This document shows positions 24,101 through 32,500 of a stretch of 64,000 bases of DNA, piece by piece; positions within the stretch are counted from its first letter, which is position 1; every line of letters starts with the position of its first letter. Origin of the DNA: Clostridiales bacterium. Lineage in GTDB: Bacteria; Bacillota; Clostridia; Oscillospirales; CAG-272. Below the pieces are notes generated by a model. That model made no database searches. It was not told the DNA's origin and saw nothing but the letters and a program-made list of their open reading frames with translations. The position numbers were made by a program, and so were the translations under genes. The stretch covers positions 17,760 to 81,759 of the forward strand of contig JAEEYP010000056.1 of the NCBI GenBank assembly GCA_016288155.1, given 5' to 3'.

Positions 24101-25015
24101 TCACTCTCCTTCCCCGTTATCCTTACGCGCCGCCCGCTTCTCCCTCCGCGCGGAGAGGATCTCCGTGAGCGGGAAGACGTACTTCGCGCCGCAGAAGCGG
24201 CATTCCGTCTCGACGGGCGTCCCCGCCCGCTCCAGTTCCCCCATGTCCTCCTCGCCGAGAGAGACCAGCGCGTTTTTGTATTTTTCCCGGCTGCACGCGC
24301 AGCGGTATTCCACTGCGTACGCGTCGAAGACGTCATATTCGATCCCCTCGAAGATCATGGCGAGGATCTCCCCGGCGGTGCGCCCGTTTTCGATCAGCAG
24401 CGAGAGGGAGCCGAGCGCCGTCACGTTGCGCTCGAGGATCGGGATCAGCGCCTCGTCGGCGCCGGGCATCATCTGAAGAAGGAAGCCGCCCGCCGCCTTG
24501 CAGGTGCAGTCCGTCGCCGCGCGGACGCCGAGCGCGCACACGGTCGGCGTCTGCTCGCTCGTCACGTAGTATTGGGAAATATCGTCGCCGATCTCCCCGC
24601 TCACGAGCGGAGAGAGGCCGACGTACGGCTCCCCCTCTCCGAGGTCGCGGATCACGGCGAGCGAGCCGCGCCCCACGGCGCCGCCCACGTCCAGCTTTCC
24701 CTGTGCGTTCGGCGGAAGCTCGGCAAGCGGATTTTCTGCGTATCCGCGCACGTTGCCCATATAGTCGCTGACGCACAAGATCGTCCCGATCGGGCCGTCG
24801 CCCCTGATCTGGAGCGTCAGCGATTCTTTTTTATCCTTGAGCAGCGAACCCATGAGCGACGCCGCCGTCAGGCACCTGCCGAGCGCCGCCGTCGCCGTTT
24901 TCGCGGTCTTGTGGATCTCGTGAGCGCGCTCTACGATCGACGTGGTCTCGGCGTAGACGAGGCGGACGCTGCCGTCGCGCGTCATGGCGCGCGTGATGCT
25001 GGATCCTGAATTCAT
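24101..25015 (-). CDS. hslO: Hsp33 redox-activated chaperone
   Basis: 304 residues. The N-terminal chaperone domain shows the family pattern (A-L-G-R-C-L-T-A-A-S-L-M-G-S-L-L-K, LQIRGDGPIGTI, VGGAVGRGSL). The C-terminal redox switch has four cysteines, CAC and CRFC, in the CxC...CxxC order that binds zinc when reduced. On oxidation the zinc is lost, and the protein dimerises and holds unfolding proteins. It is first of a two-gene unit with the dehydrogenase and has a near-consensus sigma-A promoter. Confidence 0.96.
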   Translation of the reverse strand: MNSGSSITRAMTRDGSVRLVYAETTSIVERAHEIHKTAKTATAALGRCLTAASLMGSLLKDKKESLTLQIRGDGPIGTILCVSDYMGNVRGYAENPLAELPPNAQGKLDVGGAVGRGSLAVIRDLGEGEPYVGLSPLVSGEIGDDISQYYVTSEQTPTVCALGVRAATDCTCKAAGGFLLQMMPGADEALIPILERNVTALGSLSLLIENGRTAGEILAMIFEGIEYDVFDAYAVEYRCACSREKYKNALVSLGEEDMGELERAGTPVETECRFCGAKYVFPLTEILSARREKRAARKDNGEGE

Positions 25016-25051
25016 TCGTATCCTCTCTTTTCGATTTCCTTATGCCCGTAC

Positions 25052-25080
25052 ATTGTAGCATGTTCCGCCGCCGATGTCAA
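25052..25080 (-). promoter_or_regulatory. Sigma-A promoter of hslO
   Basis: TTGACA (25075-25080), 17-base spacer, TACAAT (25052-25057) on the minus strand. Confidence 0.85.
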
Positions 25081-25130
25081 GATGCGCGCGCCGGAGGACG
25101 GGGACGGCGCGCGGCAAAGACGGTCCGGAA

Positions 25131-25157
25131 AAAGAAAGGATCCCTGCCGGGATCCTT
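25131..25157 (-). terminator. Terminator after the LRR lipoprotein gene
   Basis: A 9-base-pair stem (AAGGATCCC and complement, 4-base loop) followed by TTTCTTTTT on the minus strand. Confidence 0.8.
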
Positions 25158-25161
25158 CGCA

Positions 25162-26019
25162 TTATTGATCGATCAGGATGATCTCCGCGCCGTTTTGCAG
25201 ATCCGCGGCGGATACCGTTACGTCCGCGCCTTTCACTTCAAAGGTCTCAACGGAAGAGCCAAGGAACGCATTCGCTCCGATTTTCCGGAACGTCTGCGGC
25301 GCTTCGACTTTCTTTATGCTCCGGCATCCGCGGAACGCGTTTTCACCGATATACAGGCAGCTTTCCGGCAGAACGTACGTCTCGCTCGACCTGCCGCAGG
25401 GGTACGCCATGAGGACGTCCGCGGAATGATTGTACAAAACGCCGTCGACGTCCCGGACGTAACTGCTCCGGTCCGGTACGTCGTAGGCGTAGATATTCTC
25501 AAGTTTCACGCAGCCATCAAACGCGTCGCAGGCAGGATTGTACAGCGTCGCCGCCAGCGTGATCTCCCTCAGTTGCGCGCACCCGGAGAACGCTTTTTCC
25601 CCGACGCCCTCGAGCACGCCCGTGAAGGTGATCTTCTCAAAGGCGCATCCCGCAAAGGCGTACGGCATAACGGCCGCGCACGACGCCGGCGCGGTATATT
25701 CCGTCCCCGGCTTCGCCGCCGGACAGCAGACCAGGTCTCCCCCGTCCGCGGTGAACAGCACGCCGTCAACGGAAGCATATCTGCCGCCGTCCTCCGCCTC
25801 GATCGCCTCGAGGTTCCCGCATCCGAGGAAGGCGCCGTACTCGATCTCCGTTACGTCGGCGTGGATCCGTATCCGTTTTACGTTCTTGTTCCCGGCATAC
25901 ATCTCCGCGGTGATCGCCGTCACGTCCCGCGGGACGGTGATCTCCGTCTCCGTCCGCGCACAGGATGCGAGCGCCGCAAGAAGACCGGCCACCGCCAAAA
26001 GCAAAAGAAACCGCTTCAT
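25162..26019 (-). CDS. BspA-type leucine-rich-repeat lipoprotein
   Basis: 285 residues. A lipoprotein signal ends at L-A-S-C (about residue 20). The rest contains repeats of the LRR_5 type, e.g. I-E-Y-G-A-F-L-G-C, M-P-Y-A-F-A-G-C, V-G-E-K-A-F-S-G-C, I-G-E-N-A-F-R-G-C, I-G-A-N-A-F-L-G-S, spaced about 23 residues apart. Some repeats are interrupted by D-G-V-L-F/D-G-V-L-Y insertions. Such proteins sit on the outer membrane face and bind other proteins or host surfaces; a precise role is unknown. Single-gene unit with its own perfect promoter and terminator. Confidence 0.85.
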   Translation of the reverse strand: MKRFLLLLAVAGLLAALASCARTETEITVPRDVTAITAEMYAGNKNVKRIRIHADVTEIEYGAFLGCGNLEAIEAEDGGRYASVDGVLFTADGGDLVCCPAAKPGTEYTAPASCAAVMPYAFAGCAFEKITFTGVLEGVGEKAFSGCAQLREITLAATLYNPACDAFDGCVKLENIYAYDVPDRSSYVRDVDGVLYNHSADVLMAYPCGRSSETYVLPESCLYIGENAFRGCRSIKKVEAPQTFRKIGANAFLGSSVETFEVKGADVTVSAADLQNGAEIILIDQ

Positions 26020-26082
26020 TTTCCTGCTCCTTTTTCTTCACGAATAAACCGCGCGCCGTCCGCGCTTTCCGTCCACGCATTC

Positions 26083-26111
26083 ATTATACAACACGGGTCC
26101 TGCCCTGTCAA
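26083..26111 (-). promoter_or_regulatory. Consensus sigma-A promoter of the LRR lipoprotein gene
   Basis: TTGACA (26106-26111), 17-base spacer, TATAAT (26083-26088) on the minus strand; all twelve core bases match consensus. Confidence 0.9.
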
Positions 26112-26237
26112 GGCGTCCCCCTCGCCGCGGATGAGGAAAAATGTAAACAATGTTTAACGATTTGCATTTTTTCCGCATAAAAGCACGGGCAGGAAAAATA
26201 CTATCCGTGAAACCAACAGAAAGGAATTTCAGCGATT

Positions 26238-27506
26238 ATGAGAATCAGATGCAAAGCGTTCTTTCTTGCCGCCCTGTGCCTGTCCCTTTTGTCCGTGAGC
26301 GCGGCGGCCGCCGTCCTCTCCCCCGGGCTTTCGCTGATCGCCGCCCAAAGCACCATGACGAAGACCGGCAATCGGTACACGGGCGTCGTATTCAGCGGAG
26401 ACGATTTCAAAAACGCCCTCTCTCTGCGGGATCTTGACGGGATCACCGTGACGTCCCTGCCCGCCCCCGCCTCGGGCACGCTGTATCTCGGAGACATGCC
26501 GGTCGCGGTCAACCAGCGCATCTCCGCCGCCAATCTGAGCAGGCTCCGCTTCGAGCCGACAAACGGCGAGACGCAGGGCGCCTTCACCTTCAGCGAAAGT
26601 GAAGAATATTCCGTCACCTGCGTCATGCGCATCATCGATACGGTCAACTACGCGCCGAGCGTCTCCGCCTTCGCCGACACGACCGCCGCAAGAACGATGA
26701 AGGATATCACCTGCTGCGGGACGCTCGGCGCCTACGATCCGGAGGGAGACGCGCTCCGGTACGAGATCGTCTCCCAGCCGAAGAAGGGGCTGATCACGCT
26801 CACCGACGCGGCGCACGGCGATTTCCGCTATACGCCCTATGAGGGGTATTCCGGAACGGATACGTTCAGCTACCGCGTATGCGACGCGAACGGAAACTAT
26901 TCCACCGCCGTGCCGGTAAACGTGGAGATCTCCCACAAAAACACGCGCCTCGTGTTCGCCGACATGACGGAGCACTGGGCGCACAGCGCCGCGATCGAAA
27001 TGGCGGACGCCGGGATCATGACGTACGCCGAGGAGAACGGCGCGCCGGTCTTCCGCCCGGAGGAAACGGTGAAGCGCGAGGAATTCCTCGTCATGGTCAT
27101 GAAGGTGTTCGGCGCAAAGGATCTGAGCGGCGACGCGGCGACGGGCTTCTCCGACAATGACGAGATCACGCCGGAATACCGCGGATACGTGCGCGCCGCG
27201 CGCCGCGGCGGGATCGTGCGCGGCACGGAAGAAAACGGCGCTTTCCTCTTCCGTCCCGGCGAAGCGATCACCCGCGCGGAGACGGCGGTGATGCTGAACA
27301 ACATCATCGGCGCCGAGGTGCCGCTCCAGGTCTCGCTCTTCTCGGATAACGACGCGATCCCCGCGTGGGCGCAGAGCGCGCTGTACGCGCTGAACGATAT
27401 CGGGATCCTGCGCGGGACCGGCGCCGGCTCGGCGTCGCCGTACGCGAGCATCACGCGCGCGCAGGCGGCGCAGATCCTCTCGAACCTCCGCGCTTACGTG
27501 GGATGA
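26238..27506 (+). CDS. Secreted S-layer-homology (SLH) domain protein with cadherin/Ig-like region
   Basis: 422 residues. Signal peptide (about 1-25, cut after S-A-A-A-A). Residues about 140-230 form a tandem-type bacterial Ig/cadherin-like domain with Y-D-P-E-G-D-A-L-R-Y and F-S-Y-R-V-C-D-A-N-G-N-Y-S. The last ~190 residues hold three SLH repeats (F-A-D-M-T-E-H-W-A, G-F-S-D-N-D-E-I, F-S-D-N-D-A-I-P-A-W-A), which bind cell-wall secondary polymers. It is therefore a wall-anchored surface protein of unknown partner. AAAGGA precedes the ATG by about 12 bases, and no strong promoter is obvious. Confidence 0.88.
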   Translation: MRIRCKAFFLAALCLSLLSVSAAAAVLSPGLSLIAAQSTMTKTGNRYTGVVFSGDDFKNALSLRDLDGITVTSLPAPASGTLYLGDMPVAVNQRISAANLSRLRFEPTNGETQGAFTFSESEEYSVTCVMRIIDTVNYAPSVSAFADTTAARTMKDITCCGTLGAYDPEGDALRYEIVSQPKKGLITLTDAAHGDFRYTPYEGYSGTDTFSYRVCDANGNYSTAVPVNVEISHKNTRLVFADMTEHWAHSAAIEMADAGIMTYAEENGAPVFRPEETVKREEFLVMVMKVFGAKDLSGDAATGFSDNDEITPEYRGYVRAARRGGIVRGTEENGAFLFRPGEAITRAETAVMLNNIIGAEVPLQVSLFSDNDAIPAWAQSALYALNDIGILRGTGAGSASPYASITRAQAAQILSNLRAYVG

Positions 27507-27533
27507 ACGTGTATAAAAACGGAAAAACGGCGG

Positions 27534-27563
27534 TATACTCCTTTCGTACCGGAAAACGGTACG
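27534..27563 (+). promoter_or_regulatory. -10 box and hairpin in the leader of the 54-residue gene
   Basis: TATACT at 27534-27539 is followed by a 7-base-pair hairpin (CGTACCG, GAAAA loop, 27545-27563) about 35 bases before the ATG. The -35 region GTATAA (27511-27516) is not sigma-A-like. Confidence 0.4.
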
Positions 27564-27598
27564 GCGTAACCGCCACTCCATCATGAAAGGAAATTACC

Positions 27599-27763
27599 AT
27601 GAACGATCAGAACTGCAAGAACAACGCCGGAAACGAAAACGAACGGGACCGCGCCCGCAGCGCACAGGACGCGCAGAACCGCAAGAATCAGAAGGGGAAC
27701 AAAAACACGCAGGCGACCGACCTTCGGGTCGAGGAGCGCATGCCCGACCGCGAGGACGACTGA
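27599..27763 (+). CDS. 54-residue hydrophilic Asn/Gln/Arg-rich small protein
   Basis: The frame starts MNDQNCKNNAGNENERDRAR and ends E-R-M-P-D-R-E-D-D before TGA. It has no hydrophobic segment; nearly every residue is N, Q, D, E, K, R, A or G, with one Cys. AAAGGAAA lies 5 bases before the ATG, and a strong hairpin terminator follows 33 bases after the stop, which supports a real transcript. Small N/Q/K-rich hydrophilic proteins of this kind in Clostridia are often spore-associated or nucleic-acid-binding. That is a guess from composition, as I recognise no specific family. Confidence 0.65.
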   Translation: MNDQNCKNNAGNENERDRARSAQDAQNRKNQKGNKNTQATDLRVEERMPDREDD

Positions 27764-27796
27764 CCTTCCTCCTCTCCCGTCGGGAATACGGACAAA

Positions 27797-27838
27797 GCGG
27801 CGGAGAAGAACGGGAACGTTCTTCTCCGCCGCCTCATT
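27797..27838 (+). terminator. Terminator after the 54-residue gene
   Basis: A perfect 16-base-pair stem with GGAA loop (27797-27832), then CTCATTTT. It also lies at the end of the converging anti-sigma gene, where the minus-strand tail is weaker (TTTGTCC). Confidence 0.85.
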
Positions 27839-27864
27839 TTCCGAAAGATCGGAGCCCCCTGCCG

Positions 27865-28803
27865 TTACCGGACGCTCTGCGCGCCCGTACGGTTTTCCAT
27901 CAGCCCGGTCAGTGACGTAAACGCGTCTTCCGGCACCTGCACGCAGACCTTCAGCAGTCCCTGAAAACGGACGTATCCGTTTTCGTACAGCCGGAGATGG
28001 ACGTCCGTTCCGTTGTCCATCCTGAAATACATGTGCCAGATCTCCGTGTCGTAGATCGTGGTGCCCGTGAAGCCCTCCTTCGCCGGGACGTCCTCCCAGG
28101 GGATGAACTCCGCTTCGTCCAGCGCTTCGATGAAGCGCGTGACGATCTCCTCGCTCCCCTCCATCCGCCAGAGGTCGTTTTCGCTTCCGTTCCACGACTG
28201 GCGCGTTTCATACTCCACGGCGGTATAATTCCCGGTGAGGCGGAGCCTGTCTTCGTACAGCTCGCGTCCGTATTTCAGGGTGATGCCGCTGTCGCAGATA
28301 TAGGTACAGACAGCGCCAGTCTCCTGCTTCATGCAGAGCATGAACGACGGATCGAAGTCCTTTACGGCGTAAAAATCGCCGCCCACGCTCCCCGTCAGCT
28401 CCGTATACTGATCCTTCGACGTCCACTCGTCGATGCTTCCCGTCACAGTGCCGAGATATTCGCCCGCGACATCTGCGTCACGGATCCACTCATATTCCAC
28501 GTAGCAGCGCCCCTGATAGATGAAGAAGCCGATCATATCCGCCTCGCCGTCGGAGGGCAGCGTGATCTCCCTCTGCGGGATCGTGACGCCGTTCTCGGAC
28601 AGGACGACGCCCGAATCTTCCGGGACGGACGCCGGGGTCTTATGCCACAGGAGCACTCCCACGACCACAAGGCACAGGCAGGCGGCTGCCGCCCCCCACC
28701 GCACCCATACGTTCGTCCTTCCTCTTCCGCGATACGCGTCGGCCTCGCCGATGAGATCGGCGTCGACGTGTTCCATGGCTTCAAGTACGTTTTCGTTTTT
28801 CAT
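27865..28803 (-). CDS. Membrane anti-sigma-like protein of the second ECF pair
   Basis: 312 residues. A cytoplasmic N-terminus of about 33 residues (M-E-H-V-D-A-D-L-I-G-E-A-D-A-Y) resembles the start of the anti-sigma-like protein at 9214-10725. It is followed by one membrane segment (about 35-53, AAAACLCLVVVGVLLW) and an outer domain of about 255 residues with no family I can name. The start overlaps the sigma stop as ATGA. The shared N-terminal D-E/A-x-x-x-G-E-A pattern in both proteins suggests one family of anti-sigma factors with different sensor domains. Six cysteines in the whole chain, none in a ZAS-type pattern. Confidence 0.6.
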   Translation of the reverse strand: MKNENVLEAMEHVDADLIGEADAYRGRGRTNVWVRWGAAAACLCLVVVGVLLWHKTPASVPEDSGVVLSENGVTIPQREITLPSDGEADMIGFFIYQGRCYVEYEWIRDADVAGEYLGTVTGSIDEWTSKDQYTELTGSVGGDFYAVKDFDPSFMLCMKQETGAVCTYICDSGITLKYGRELYEDRLRLTGNYTAVEYETRQSWNGSENDLWRMEGSEEIVTRFIEALDEAEFIPWEDVPAKEGFTGTTIYDTEIWHMYFRMDNGTDVHLRLYENGYVRFQGLLKVCVQVPEDAFTSLTGLMENRTGAQSVR

Positions 28804-29360
28804 ACCGTGTACCCCTCCTTAATCAAGTATTCTCTGAGCTCGTTGCGCGTTCGGAAAAGCGACGATTTCACCTTGCTCTCGCTCACGGCGCATCGCCAGC
28901 CGATCTCCGCCACGGAATCCAGATAGAAATATCGGCGCACGAAGATCACCCGTTTCTCCCGCGGGATCGTGTGAAGATATCCGCCGATCGCCCGCCCGAG
29001 TTCTTTTGCTTCGACGGTGCTTTCCATATCGTCCGATAAAGGAAGGCACGTTTCCATTTCCTCGCTCAGCTCCACGACGTATCCGCCGCGCTTCAGACTC
29101 GCGCGTTCCCGGCAGCGGTCGATCGAAACGTGCCGGACGATGCGGGCGAGGAACGCATAGAGATAGCTCCTCGGCTCGTTCGGCGGGATCAGCTTCCACG
29201 CCTCAAGGTACGCGTCGTTCTCACATTCCTCCGCCGTCTGGGCGTCCGACGTGATCCCGTACGACAGCGCCCTGAGGCGGGAGCCGTATTTCTCACAGGA
29301 AAACCGGATCGCGCTCTCGTCGCGTTCCAGATACAGCTGAACGATCCTCTCGTCTTCCAC
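28800..29360 (-). CDS. ECF RNA polymerase sigma factor (second)
   Basis: 186 residues. Region 2 has Q-T-A-E-E-C-E-N-D-A-Y-L-E-A-W-K-L and the following P-P-N-E-P-R-S-Y-L-Y-A-F-L-A-R-I-V-R-H. Region 4 is R-R-Y-F-Y-L-D-S-V-A-E-I-G-W-R-C-A-V-S-E-S-K-V near the C-terminus. The start is GTG at 29360, 9 bases after AAAGGAGG; longer frames upstream lack a ribosome site. It is translationally coupled to the membrane anti-sigma gene. It is about as similar to the first ECF factor as expected for members of the same ECF group (both share the D-A/T-A-E-E-C-x-N-D-A-Y-L core). Confidence 0.9.
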   Translation of the reverse strand: MEDERIVQLYLERDESAIRFSCEKYGSRLRALSYGITSDAQTAEECENDAYLEAWKLIPPNEPRSYLYAFLARIVRHVSIDRCRERASLKRGGYVVELSEEMETCLPLSDDMESTVEAKELGRAIGGYLHTIPREKRVIFVRRYFYLDSVAEIGWRCAVSESKVKSSLFRTRNELREYLIKEGYTV

Positions 29361-29467
29361 GTGCCTCGGCCTCCTTTCATGGATCGTTTTGTGCCCCTTC
29401 ACCCTCCATAGCGGATTTTTCACGGCGCCGGTCGCGCGTTCTCGAAAAAATCTTCGGTAATTTTCCG

Positions 29468-29505
29468 AAAAAAACGGCTCAACCACAAAAACTTGTGACT
29501 GAGCC
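29468..29505 (-). terminator. Terminator of the tRNA-Arg gene
   Basis: The hairpin GGCTCA...TGAGCC with inner CACAA/TTGTG is followed by seven T on the minus strand, directly after the tRNA. Confidence 0.85.
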
Positions 29506-29509
29506 TCGT

Positions 29510-29586
29510 TGGCGTTTCCGAGGTGATTCGAACACCCGACCTGCCGCTTAGGAGGCGGCCGCTCTATCCGGCTGAGCTACGGAAAC
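29510..29586 (-). tRNA. tRNA-Arg (anticodon CCT), CCA encoded
   Basis: Acceptor stem GTTTCCG/CGGAAAC, D-arm GCTC...GAGC, anticodon stem GCCGC/GCGGC with loop CTCCTAA (anticodon CCT, reading AGG), T-loop TTCGAAT, discriminator G, and encoded CCA at 29510-29512. A sigma-A promoter precedes it and a terminator follows. Confidence 0.97.
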
Positions 29587-29624
29587 AGAGGAACGCCGAC
29601 GGCGCGCCGCCGGGTTCGGGGAGT

Positions 29625-29653
29625 ATTATAACACAGTCCGGGACAAAAATCAA
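29625..29653 (-). promoter_or_regulatory. Sigma-A promoter of the tRNA-Arg gene
   Basis: TTGATT (29648-29653), 17-base spacer, TATAAT (29625-29630) on the minus strand. Confidence 0.8.
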
Positions 29654-29715
29654 GATGCCGCGGCAAAGATCCGCGCAAAGTTTCCGTCCGTTCCCCCTCC
29701 CCGCGCGGCTGCACC

Positions 29716-29744
29716 TTGACAGAACGGGAAACTTCGTATATAAT
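29716..29744 (+). promoter_or_regulatory. Consensus sigma-A promoter of the peptide-binding lipoprotein gene
   Basis: TTGACA (29716-29721), 17-base spacer, TATAAT (29739-29744); all twelve core bases match consensus. Confidence 0.92.
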
Positions 29745-29773
29745 GATAAAAACATCACCGACAGGGATTTGCC

Positions 29774-31894
29774 ATGCGTTTTTTCTACAGGATCCGTCTT
29801 CTGACCGCCGCGCTCATCGTCGCGCTCGGCGGATGCGCGTTTTTCCCCGCGCCGTCAGAGACGTGTTATACCTTTCACGATTCCGTGCGCGAAGCGCCCC
29901 GCCAATGGAGCCCGCTTAGAAAAATCGGCGACGCGGACGCCGTCCTTCTTTCGCTGCTCGGTACGCCGCTCTTTGAGGACGGTGCGCCGCTCGCGGCGGA
30001 GAGCATCGAGGACGTCACCGCCGCGTTCCCCGACCGGGAGCAATGGGAGATCGCCGAGACCGCGGGACGGGTCTTCCGCATCGTGCTGCGGCAGGATCTC
30101 TCCTGGGAGGACGGCATGTCGATCACCGCGCAGTCGTACGCGGATTCGCTGCGGATCCTGCTCGATCCGGCGGCGCGGTATCCCGCCGCCTCCCGCTTCA
30201 CAAAAGGGGACGCCGCGCTGCTCGGCGCGGCGGCGTACGCGTCCGCCGGCACGCCGGTCTATACGCGTTCCGACGAAGAGGCGGAGGATCCGGACGTGCG
30301 CTGGTTCCCGCTGACGATGGAGGACGACGGATACTTCTCGACCTCCTTTGCCGCGCTCGCCGCGGCGGGACGCGCGGACGGCGCGCTACTGTCCCGCCTC
30401 ACGGCTGAGGCGGACGAGGGCGGCTGCGTCGCCCTCACCGAGGCGACGGAAGCGGATATCCGCGCGGCGGCGGAGTACGTCTTCACCGCCAACGGTCTCT
30501 TGTTCCATGAGGATGAATTTCAGGACATGCTCCTGTACAAATGCGCCGCGCGGATGCCCGCCGTCGATTTTTCCGCGGTCGGGCTGATCGCGGAGGGTCC
30601 GTATTCCCTTCTCTATCTGAGCCGCTCTCCCGTCTCCGTCCGCGGCGTCGCCGACGCGCTCTCCTTCTTCTTCCTCATCCATACGGAAACGTACGGCAAA
30701 TACGGCGCGCGGTACGCCGCCTCGCCGGAGGCGACCGTCTCCTGCGGTCCGTATCGGCTCGCGTCTATGACGGAGGAGGGATTCGTCCTGACGCGCAACG
30801 ACGGCTGGTTCGGCTATGCCGACGCCGACCGCGGCGGGAGGTACGAAGCGGACGTCCTCTCCTACCGTATCCTCACCTATACGGAGGCGTACCGGGCATT
30901 CCTCGACGGTACGCTCGACCGGCTCCCGCTTGAGCGGCAGGATCTGGCGTCGTTTTCCTCCTCCCCCTGCCTTCTCTCCGTCGGCACCGGCACCGTGCAC
31001 CGCTTCGTCTTTGCCTCGGATCCCGCGGCGCTCGCGGCGCTCGGCGAGGAAGACGGCTCCTGCAAGGCGGTGCTCGCCTACCCGGCGTTCCGACGTGCGT
31101 TCTCCGCGATGCTCGACCGGACGCGATTGTGCGCGGAAGCGACGGACGGCTTTCTCCCGACCGCCTCGCTGACGGGCGCGGCGGAGATCGAAGATCCGTA
31201 TGATCTCAAAGAAGCGCGGCGGCTCTTTGAGGAAGCGTACCGTCTCGCGCGCGAGGATGGCGTCTGCGCGGACGGAGAGCCGGTCGTGCTCCGATGCATG
31301 GTCTCCTCCTCCGGCGCGCTCAGCGAGGCGGACAAGCGTCAGGAAGCGCTCCTCAACGAATGGCTGGCAGAATCGGCGGAGGGCACCGGCTTCGCCGGGC
31401 GGATCACCGTGCGGTATCTCTGCGGCGCGCAGGACCGCGGCGCCGACGTCGCCGCCGGGCGGATCGAGATGATCCGCACCGCGTGGACCGGCGAGGGAGC
31501 GGATCGCCTCTCGCTGCTCTCGCTGTATACGGATCCGGACGCCGTGGGCGGCATGGCGCGCCTCAGCGAAAGCTGCGGCTGGGATCCGGGCGCACAGATG
31601 CTCTCCGTATCCGACGGCTCCGTCGCGGAGACGAGGAGCCTCACCGAATGGACGCGCCTTCTGCGCGTCGAAATACAGGAGGAAGAGGCACGCGCGTCTC
31701 TTCTCAGCGCCGTCGAGCGGGCGGTGCTCGAAGCGGCGCAATGCGTCCCCTTCGGCGAGGAGGCGCGCGGCGTGCTGTTTTCCCCCCGCGTGCAGGCGGA
31801 TTCCGATTCCGTGCGGGATCTGCGTTTCCTCTATGATGACGCCGCCTACGAAGCGTATCTGCGTTCTGTCAGCGGGCTCCCGCCCATCCGGTAA
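29774..31894 (+). CDS. Solute-binding lipoprotein, family 5-like (orphan)
   Basis: 706 residues. Lipoprotein signal ending L-G-G-C (about residue 21). The first domain has a family-5 start (S-P-L-R-K-I-G-D-A-D-A-V-L-L-S-L-L-G-T-P-L-F-E-D), F-R-I-V-L-R-Q-D-L-S-W-E-D-G and T-A-Q-S-Y-A-D-S-L. Later, V-S-C-G-P-Y-R-L is the usual G-P-Y segment. These bind oligopeptides or other solutes outside the membrane for an ABC importer. No permease or ATPase gene is adjacent, so the partner is elsewhere or the protein has a sensing role. It is longer than typical OppA (about 540-600). Confidence 0.78.
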   Translation: MRFFYRIRLLTAALIVALGGCAFFPAPSETCYTFHDSVREAPRQWSPLRKIGDADAVLLSLLGTPLFEDGAPLAAESIEDVTAAFPDREQWEIAETAGRVFRIVLRQDLSWEDGMSITAQSYADSLRILLDPAARYPAASRFTKGDAALLGAAAYASAGTPVYTRSDEEAEDPDVRWFPLTMEDDGYFSTSFAALAAAGRADGALLSRLTAEADEGGCVALTEATEADIRAAAEYVFTANGLLFHEDEFQDMLLYKCAARMPAVDFSAVGLIAEGPYSLLYLSRSPVSVRGVADALSFFFLIHTETYGKYGARYAASPEATVSCGPYRLASMTEEGFVLTRNDGWFGYADADRGGRYEADVLSYRILTYTEAYRAFLDGTLDRLPLERQDLASFSSSPCLLSVGTGTVHRFVFASDPAALAALGEEDGSCKAVLAYPAFRRAFSAMLDRTRLCAEATDGFLPTASLTGAAEIEDPYDLKEARRLFEEAYRLAREDGVCADGEPVVLRCMVSSSGALSEADKRQEALLNEWLAESAEGTGFAGRITVRYLCGAQDRGADVAAGRIEMIRTAWTGEGADRLSLLSLYTDPDAVGGMARLSESCGWDPGAQMLSVSDGSVAETRSLTEWTRLLRVEIQEEEARASLLSAVERAVLEAAQCVPFGEEARGVLFSPRVQADSDSVRDLRFLYDDAAYEAYLRSVSGLPPIR

Positions 31895-31911
31895 GTCCAA
31901 TCAAAGCGATA

Positions 31912-31945
31912 GATCCCGCCTGCCGCGTTCGCGGCAGGCGGGATC
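31912..31945. terminator. Terminator between the binding lipoprotein and GNAT genes
   Basis: A 15-base-pair perfect stem (GATCCCGCCTGCCGC and complement) with a 4-base loop. T-rich bases follow on the plus strand (TTGTCTTT), so it mainly stops the plus-strand gene. Confidence 0.85.
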
Positions 31946-31951
31946 TTGTCT

Positions 31952-32500
31952 TTACAGGATCAGCGGCGGATCGGCATGCAGGGACGGACCGTCGGTCAGG
32001 ATCCGGTACGGGAGTGCGGGAGACGAGGTGAAACCGACCTTTTCGAGCACGCTGACCGCGCGGACGTTCTCCGGCGGCACGTACGCGATCAGTCCGCGGA
32101 CCTCCGTGCGGGTGAACAGATACAGCGCGGCGGCACGGATCGCCTCCGGCATGAGTTCCCAGCCCCATACGTCGGCGGCGAGCGCGAAACGGATCTCCTT
32201 CAGCGGAACGCGCGGATCCGCGTATGGCAGCTCCCCTGCGGGGCGGACGTCGAGCACGCCGATCATCCGGCAGCTGTCGCGCAAAAGGAGCGCAAAGGTA
32301 TGACCGTCCCGGAGAAAAACGCGCAGGAGCCGCCGCGCGTCCGCGGGATATTCCGCCATGTGCCAGCCCGCGGCGTCGCCCGCATTCTCCGCGGACATCG
32401 TCTCGAAGAGCGCCCGCAGATCCTCCCCGCGCACCGCGCGCATCGTCAGCCGGGCGGTACGCAGAACGGTACCGCCGACGCAGAACGGGACGTCGGTCAT
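31952..32500 (-). CDS. GNAT family N-acetyltransferase (RimJ/RimL-like)
   Basis: 182 residues. It opens V-L-R-T-A-R-L-T-M-R-A-V, typical of RimJ/RimL-type GNATs. It also shows G-V-L-D-V-R (strand 4 region), W-G-W-E-L-M-P-E-A (motif A, acetyl-CoA binding) and N-V-R-A-V-S-V-L-E-K-V-G-F (motif B). It would move an acetyl group from acetyl-CoA to a protein N-terminus or small amine; the acceptor is unknown. The start overlaps the stop of the upstream membrane-protein gene in TGATG, so it is coupled to it. Confidence 0.85.
   Translation of the reverse strand: MTDVPFCVGGTVLRTARLTMRAVRGEDLRALFETMSAENAGDAAGWHMAEYPADARRLLRVFLRDGHTFALLLRDSCRMIGVLDVRPAGELPYADPRVPLKEIRFALAADVWGWELMPEAIRAAALYLFTRTEVRGLIAYVPPENVRAVSVLEKVGFTSSPALPYRILTDGPSLHADPPLIL

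Noticed and set aside
23086..25157. Two similar GGATCC-containing inverted repeats, considered as mobile-element ends
   Set aside because: Each is a short hairpin with a T-rich tail right after a stop codon; these are terminators of two neighbouring genes and not boundaries of an element.
27511..27539. Forespore (sigma-F/G) promoter before the 54-residue gene
   Set aside because: GTATA fits a forespore -35, but the -10 (GGTATACT) does not match the sigma-F or sigma-G pattern well enough to claim.
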